A DNA stretch of 35,117 bases from Candidatus Sulfopaludibacter sp. SbA3 (lineage in GTDB: Bacteria; Acidobacteriota; Terriglobia; 20CM-2-55-15). Positions 32,272 to 35,117 of the stretch are shown here, in pieces (the first letter of the stretch is position 1; every line of letters begins with the position of its first letter). The notes under the pieces are model-generated. The model made no database searches. It was not told the origin of the DNA and saw only the letters and a list, made by a program, of their open reading frames with translations. Where the stretch lies: positions 1 through 35,117 of the forward strand of contig CAMBFR010000033.1 of assembly GCA_945865815.1 (NCBI GenBank). The letters are read 5' to 3'. Position numbers and translations under genes: made by a program.

Positions 32272-32709
32272 ATGAAACGGGCGCGGCACAAGGCGATCGT
32301 GGACCTCGTTCGAACCGGCGAAATCTACAGCCAGGACGACCTGATGCGAGGGCTGGAAGCGAGAAGAATCGAAGTCTCTCAATCCACGTTGTCGCGCGAT
32401 ATTCAGGAGTTGCGCCTGGCTAAGACGGCCGGCCTTTACACGCTTGTGGATACCGAGCCGGCAAAGACATCGGAAGATGATGTGCGGCGGATCATTCAGG
32501 AGTTCCTTATAGAAATTGCAGTCGCGGAAAACCTGGTGATCCTGAAAACGGGTCCCGGCAACGCTTCGCCGCTCTCGCGGGCTATTGACGATGCGGCGTG
32601 GCCGGAAGTGGTCGGCAGTATCGCGGGCGACGACACGATATTCGTTGCGGCGCGCTCCTCGCGCGACGCGCGGAAGCTCGAACACCGGTTTCGGGGGATT
32701 CTAGAATAG
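32272..32709 (+). CDS. argR: Arginine repressor ArgR
   Basis: Arginine-dependent repressor, active as a hexamer. The N-terminal winged helix carries the recognition segment EVSQSTLSRDIQEL (S-R-D at residues 41-43). The C-terminal oligomerisation and arginine-binding part has GNASPLSRAIDDAAWPEVVG and GDDTIFVAARSS. It is 145 aa, normal. The start is ATG 32272, where the family N-terminus begins; the frame runs back to 32221 but those codons lie upstream of the TATAAT. It is divergent from argF, whose operators sit between them. Its end overlaps the end of folK by nine bases. Confidence 0.94.
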   Translation: MKRARHKAIVDLVRTGEIYSQDDLMRGLEARRIEVSQSTLSRDIQELRLAKTAGLYTLVDTEPAKTSEDDVRRIIQEFLIEIAVAENLVILKTGPGNASPLSRAIDDAAWPEVVGSIAGDDTIFVAARSSRDARKLEHRFRGILE

Positions 32710-33195
32710 CGGCGGGGCGATCCTGCGGACTTCTCCAGTGTCATCAGTCTGGTCCAGCAGTTCTCTAACGGTCTGGTGCCGGACGGAATCGACCAGGTCC
32801 GGGCTCAATTCGGCGAGCGGCTCCAGGACGAATCGGCGATGCGCGTAACGGGGATGTGGAATCGTGAGCCTCGGCATCTGAACAGCCTTGTGTTCATAGA
32901 AGATGATGTCGATATCGATGGTGCGTGGCCCTTTGTCGTCGCTTCGCACCCGATGATTCTCCTGTTCCACGGCCAGGCATGCATCGAGTAACCGGCCGGG
33001 ATCCAGTTCCGTAGTTGCTTCTATTACAGTGTTCAGGAACCACGGTTGGTCAATATTGTCCCGTGGCTCGGTAAGATATAGCGACGCGCATCGCGCCGGG
33101 TGTATAGCATGGCGGGAGAGACCGGCAACGGCGGCCCTCAAATAGGATTCGCGGTCTCCGAGATTGGATCCCAAGGCCAGGTAAGTCACGCTCAT
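32701..33195 (-). CDS. folK: 2-amino-4-hydroxy-6-hydroxymethyldihydropteridine pyrophosphokinase
   Basis: Folate biosynthesis: transfers pyrophosphate from ATP to hydroxymethyldihydropterin. Motifs: YLALGSNLGDR at residues 5-15, SLYLTEPRDNIDQPWFLN, DKGPRTIDIDIIFYE with the magnesium-binding DxD, and IPHPRYAHRRFVLEPL. Length is 164 aa from ATG 33195; the frame is open seven codons further up but the family begins at this Met. It is convergent with argR and divergent from rfbC, with only 32 bases between the two start codons. Confidence 0.94.
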   Translation of the reverse strand: MSVTYLALGSNLGDRESYLRAAVAGLSRHAIHPARCASLYLTEPRDNIDQPWFLNTVIEATTELDPGRLLDACLAVEQENHRVRSDDKGPRTIDIDIIFYEHKAVQMPRLTIPHPRYAHRRFVLEPLAELSPDLVDSVRHQTVRELLDQTDDTGEVRRIAPPLF

Positions 33196-33227
33196 TGAGA
33201 CGGAATTATGAAACAAGTGGTTGCCTG

Positions 33228-33785
33228 ATGAAAACTCGCATCACACCGACCCCGATTCCGGATCTCGTCATCGTCGATGTGGATTACTTTCAGGACGAAC
33301 GGGGTTTCTTCATCGAGTCGTGGAGTAAGCGCGACTTCGCCGATGCGGGCCTGCCGCACGACTTCGTCCAGGATTCTCATTCCCGGTCGATGAAACAGGT
33401 TTTGCGGGGCCTGCACTACCAGGATATGCGCGCGCCCACTGCCAAGCTTGTGCGCTGCACGGTGGGACGAATCCTCGATGCCGCCGTAGATCTGCGAGTC
33501 AGCTCACCGGCTTTCGGCAAGTGGTTCACCATTGAACTGACTGCGGAAAACAAGACAATGCTGTTCGTGCCCGTGGGTTTTGCTCATGGCTTTGCGGCCT
33601 TATCGGATGTCTGCGAAGTCCAGTACAAACAAACCGATCACTACCAGCCTGCAACCGAAGGCGGCATCCTCTGGAATGATCCCGACGTCGGAATCGAATG
33701 GCCATTCCGCGACCCGATACTTTCAAACCGGGACCGGAATCAGCAAACGCTTCAGCAGTATTTGAAGAATCCTGCCTTTAGGTAG
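33228..33785 (+). CDS. rfbC: dTDP-4-dehydrorhamnose 3,5-epimerase
   Basis: Epimerase for dTDP-L-rhamnose synthesis, used for surface polysaccharides. Cupin fold of the RmlC family: ERGFFIESW (residues 24-32), VLRGLHYQ with catalytic His63, and the YKQTDHYQP segment with the active-site Tyr. The later GILWNDPDVGIEWP is diagnostic. It is 185 aa from ATG 33228. rfbA, rfbB and rfbD are not in the window. The start codon is close to folK on the opposite strand. Confidence 0.94.
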   Translation: MKTRITPTPIPDLVIVDVDYFQDERGFFIESWSKRDFADAGLPHDFVQDSHSRSMKQVLRGLHYQDMRAPTAKLVRCTVGRILDAAVDLRVSSPAFGKWFTIELTAENKTMLFVPVGFAHGFAALSDVCEVQYKQTDHYQPATEGGILWNDPDVGIEWPFRDPILSNRDRNQQTLQQYLKNPAFR

Positions 33786-33800
33786 GCTTAAGGAGGAGAG

Positions 33801-35117
33801 ATGTACATCCTGTTGTTTGCTGCGCTTCTTGCGCAGGGTCCGCAAACTCCAAACGCGGCGCCACGCCCTGGATTTCGGGCGGCGCCGCCGATCTTTCAGC
33901 AGAATTGCGGCACGTGTCACGACGGGAGGCAGGCGGTGTCCATTACGGACTTGCAGCAATACTCTCCCGAACGCGTGTACGAATCGCTGACCACCGGCAA
34001 GATGAAAGACCAGGCGGCTCAGCTCCAGGATGTTCAGAAGAGGCAGATCGCGGAATTCCTTGCCGCGCGCCCAATGGGAAGCGACGAAGCCGGCGACATC
34101 AAACAGATGACGAACGCGTGCGCCACGAATCCTGCCATGGCCGATCCGGCAGCAGGTCCTGCATGGAACGGCTGGAGTCCCGGTGAGAAGAATGCACGTT
34201 TTCAATCCGCAAGCGCCGCCGGCTTGAGCACGGCCCAAATTCCCGGGTTGAAGCTCAAATGGGCCTTCGGCGTTCCGAAGGCCGCCGAGATGCATTCGCA
34301 ACCGACCGTCGCTTCAGGCCGTCTCTTCTTCGGCAGCGATGCGGGCTACGTCTATTCTCTCGACGCCAGGACCGGATGCGTGTACTGGGCATTCCACGCC
34401 GACTCCGGTACCCGTACAGCGCCGACTGTCGCGCCGATCACGGGACAAGGCGCTACGAAATACGCCGTCTATTTCGTCGACGTGCTGACGCGCGCCTATG
34501 CGCTCGACGCCCAGACCGGCCGGCTGTTATGGAAAGTCCAGGCGGGCGATCATCCGCGCGCGAAGAGCACCGGATCGGCGACCGTCCATGATGGCCGGAT
34601 CTACGTTCCGATATCTGCAATGGAAACCACAACCGGCGCCGTGCTGACGTACGAGTGCTGCACGTTCCGGGGCCACGTCGCCGCGTTGGATGCCAGCACC
34701 GGCCGGCGGCTCTGGCGAACCTTCGTCATTCAGGAAGAACCGAAGGCGCGCGGCAGAAACCAGCAAGGGGTCACGCTCTACGGTCCGGCCGGGGGATCCG
34801 TTTGGAATGCTCCGACCGTCGATGCGAAACGCCGCCGCATCTATGTCGGAACGGGCAACGGTGTCAGCGAGCCTGCAGCCGAAGGCACCGATTCCGTTAT
34901 CGCCATGGACATGGATTCCGGAAGAATTGTCTGGCAGCACCAGGAATACAAAGGCGACGTCTACATCAACAATTGCAGGGCGGCAGGCCAACCCGGAGAC
35001 AATTGTCCCCAGACGCTCGGGCCGGATTACGACTTCGGTGGCGCGTCAATGATCATGCACACGCTTCCGGACGGACGCGATGTGATTATTGCCGGCAGTA
35101 AAGCCGGAGTCGCCCTC
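33801..35117 (+). CDS. PVA-dehydrogenase-like quinoprotein with N-terminal cytochrome c (3' end outside window)
   Basis: The gene is open at the window edge: 439 residues are visible without a stop. After a short hydrophobic N-terminus (about 1-12) comes a haem c domain with CGTCH at residues 36-40. A PQQ-type β-propeller follows: the start AWNGWSPGEKNARFQ resembles 'pyrroloquinoline-quinone-like' enzymes such as polyvinyl-alcohol dehydrogenase, then repeats of the form VYSLDARTG, AYALDAQTGRLLWK, VAALDASTGRRLWR and VIAMDMDSGRIVWQ. A vicinal Cys-Cys (YECCTF) is present. The predicted role is periplasmic oxidation of an alcohol or sugar with the attached haem passing electrons on. The substrate is unknown. 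AGGAGGAG precedes ATG 33801; 15 bp after rfbC. Confidence 0.85.
   Translation, partial: MYILLFAALLAQGPQTPNAAPRPGFRAAPPIFQQNCGTCHDGRQAVSITDLQQYSPERVYESLTTGKMKDQAAQLQDVQKRQIAEFLAARPMGSDEAGDIKQMTNACATNPAMADPAAGPAWNGWSPGEKNARFQSASAAGLSTAQIPGLKLKWAFGVPKAAEMHSQPTVASGRLFFGSDAGYVYSLDARTGCVYWAFHADSGTRTAPTVAPITGQGATKYAVYFVDVLTRAYALDAQTGRLLWKVQAGDHPRAKSTGSATVHDGRIYVPISAMETTTGAVLTYECCTFRGHVAALDASTGRRLWRTFVIQEEPKARGRNQQGVTLYGPAGGSVWNAPTVDAKRRRIYVGTGNGVSEPAAEGTDSVIAMDMDSGRIVWQHQEYKGDVYINNCRAAGQPGDNCPQTLGPDYDFGGASMIMHTLPDGRDVIIAGSKAGVAL

Overview
The window is a GC-rich bacterial chromosome segment that looks like Acidobacteriota. Three things suggest this: a DUF6152 gene followed by two tandem secreted paralogs of a family I associate with that phylum, a quinoprotein with an N-terminal cytochrome, and the mix of envelope and housekeeping genes. 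The phylum is inferred from gene content, not measured. There are about 36 protein-coding genes and a few repeat elements. I see no rRNA, tRNA, CRISPR array or prophage.

Layout. 1-482: no convincing gene. 483-6016 (minus): tightly overlapped operon larE-purD-purE-mtaB-ettA. 6117-9550 (plus): HNH nuclease, a 215-bp inverted-repeat element, a headless coding tail, then yqeY, lepB, a cupin and galU, closed by a strong intrinsic terminator. 9816-10598 (plus): rsmI. 10661-15858 (minus): mfd, a SurA-like chaperone, rqcP and a BlaI-type repressor. 16013-16475 (plus): hicAB toxin-antitoxin pair. 16573-18873 (minus): DUF6152 gene plus two paralogs. 19008-20506 (minus): heptose-1-phosphate adenylyltransferase, DoxX-like membrane protein, secreted cupin. 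20548-25112 (plus): hydrolase fused to a membrane domain, an active/inactive pair of M16 peptidases, and a small helical protein. 25178-32709: arginine region with argC-argB-argA and a UMF1 transporter on plus, argF-argG-argH on minus, and argR divergent from argF. 32701-35117: folK (minus), rfbC (plus) and a PVA-dehydrogenase-like quinoprotein cut by the window edge.

How it works together. The arginine region is the most coherent unit. It holds most of the pathway from glutamate to arginine (argD and the deacetylation step are not here), together with its repressor. Both biosynthetic transcription units begin with the same regulatory layout: two ARG-box-like palindromes 20 bp centre to centre, the weaker upstream and the stronger at the start codon. 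Several promoters across the window place the -10 element only 5-11 nt before the start codon, which predicts leaderless or nearly leaderless mRNAs, while other genes carry clear Shine-Dalgarno sequences.

I found no clearly new defence or mobile system. The most unusual material is the regulatory layout of the arg genes, the leaderless promoter pattern, the hairpin repeats (one nested in another, one supplying a stop codon), a headless coding remnant beside the 215-bp element, and the argF/argG overlap.
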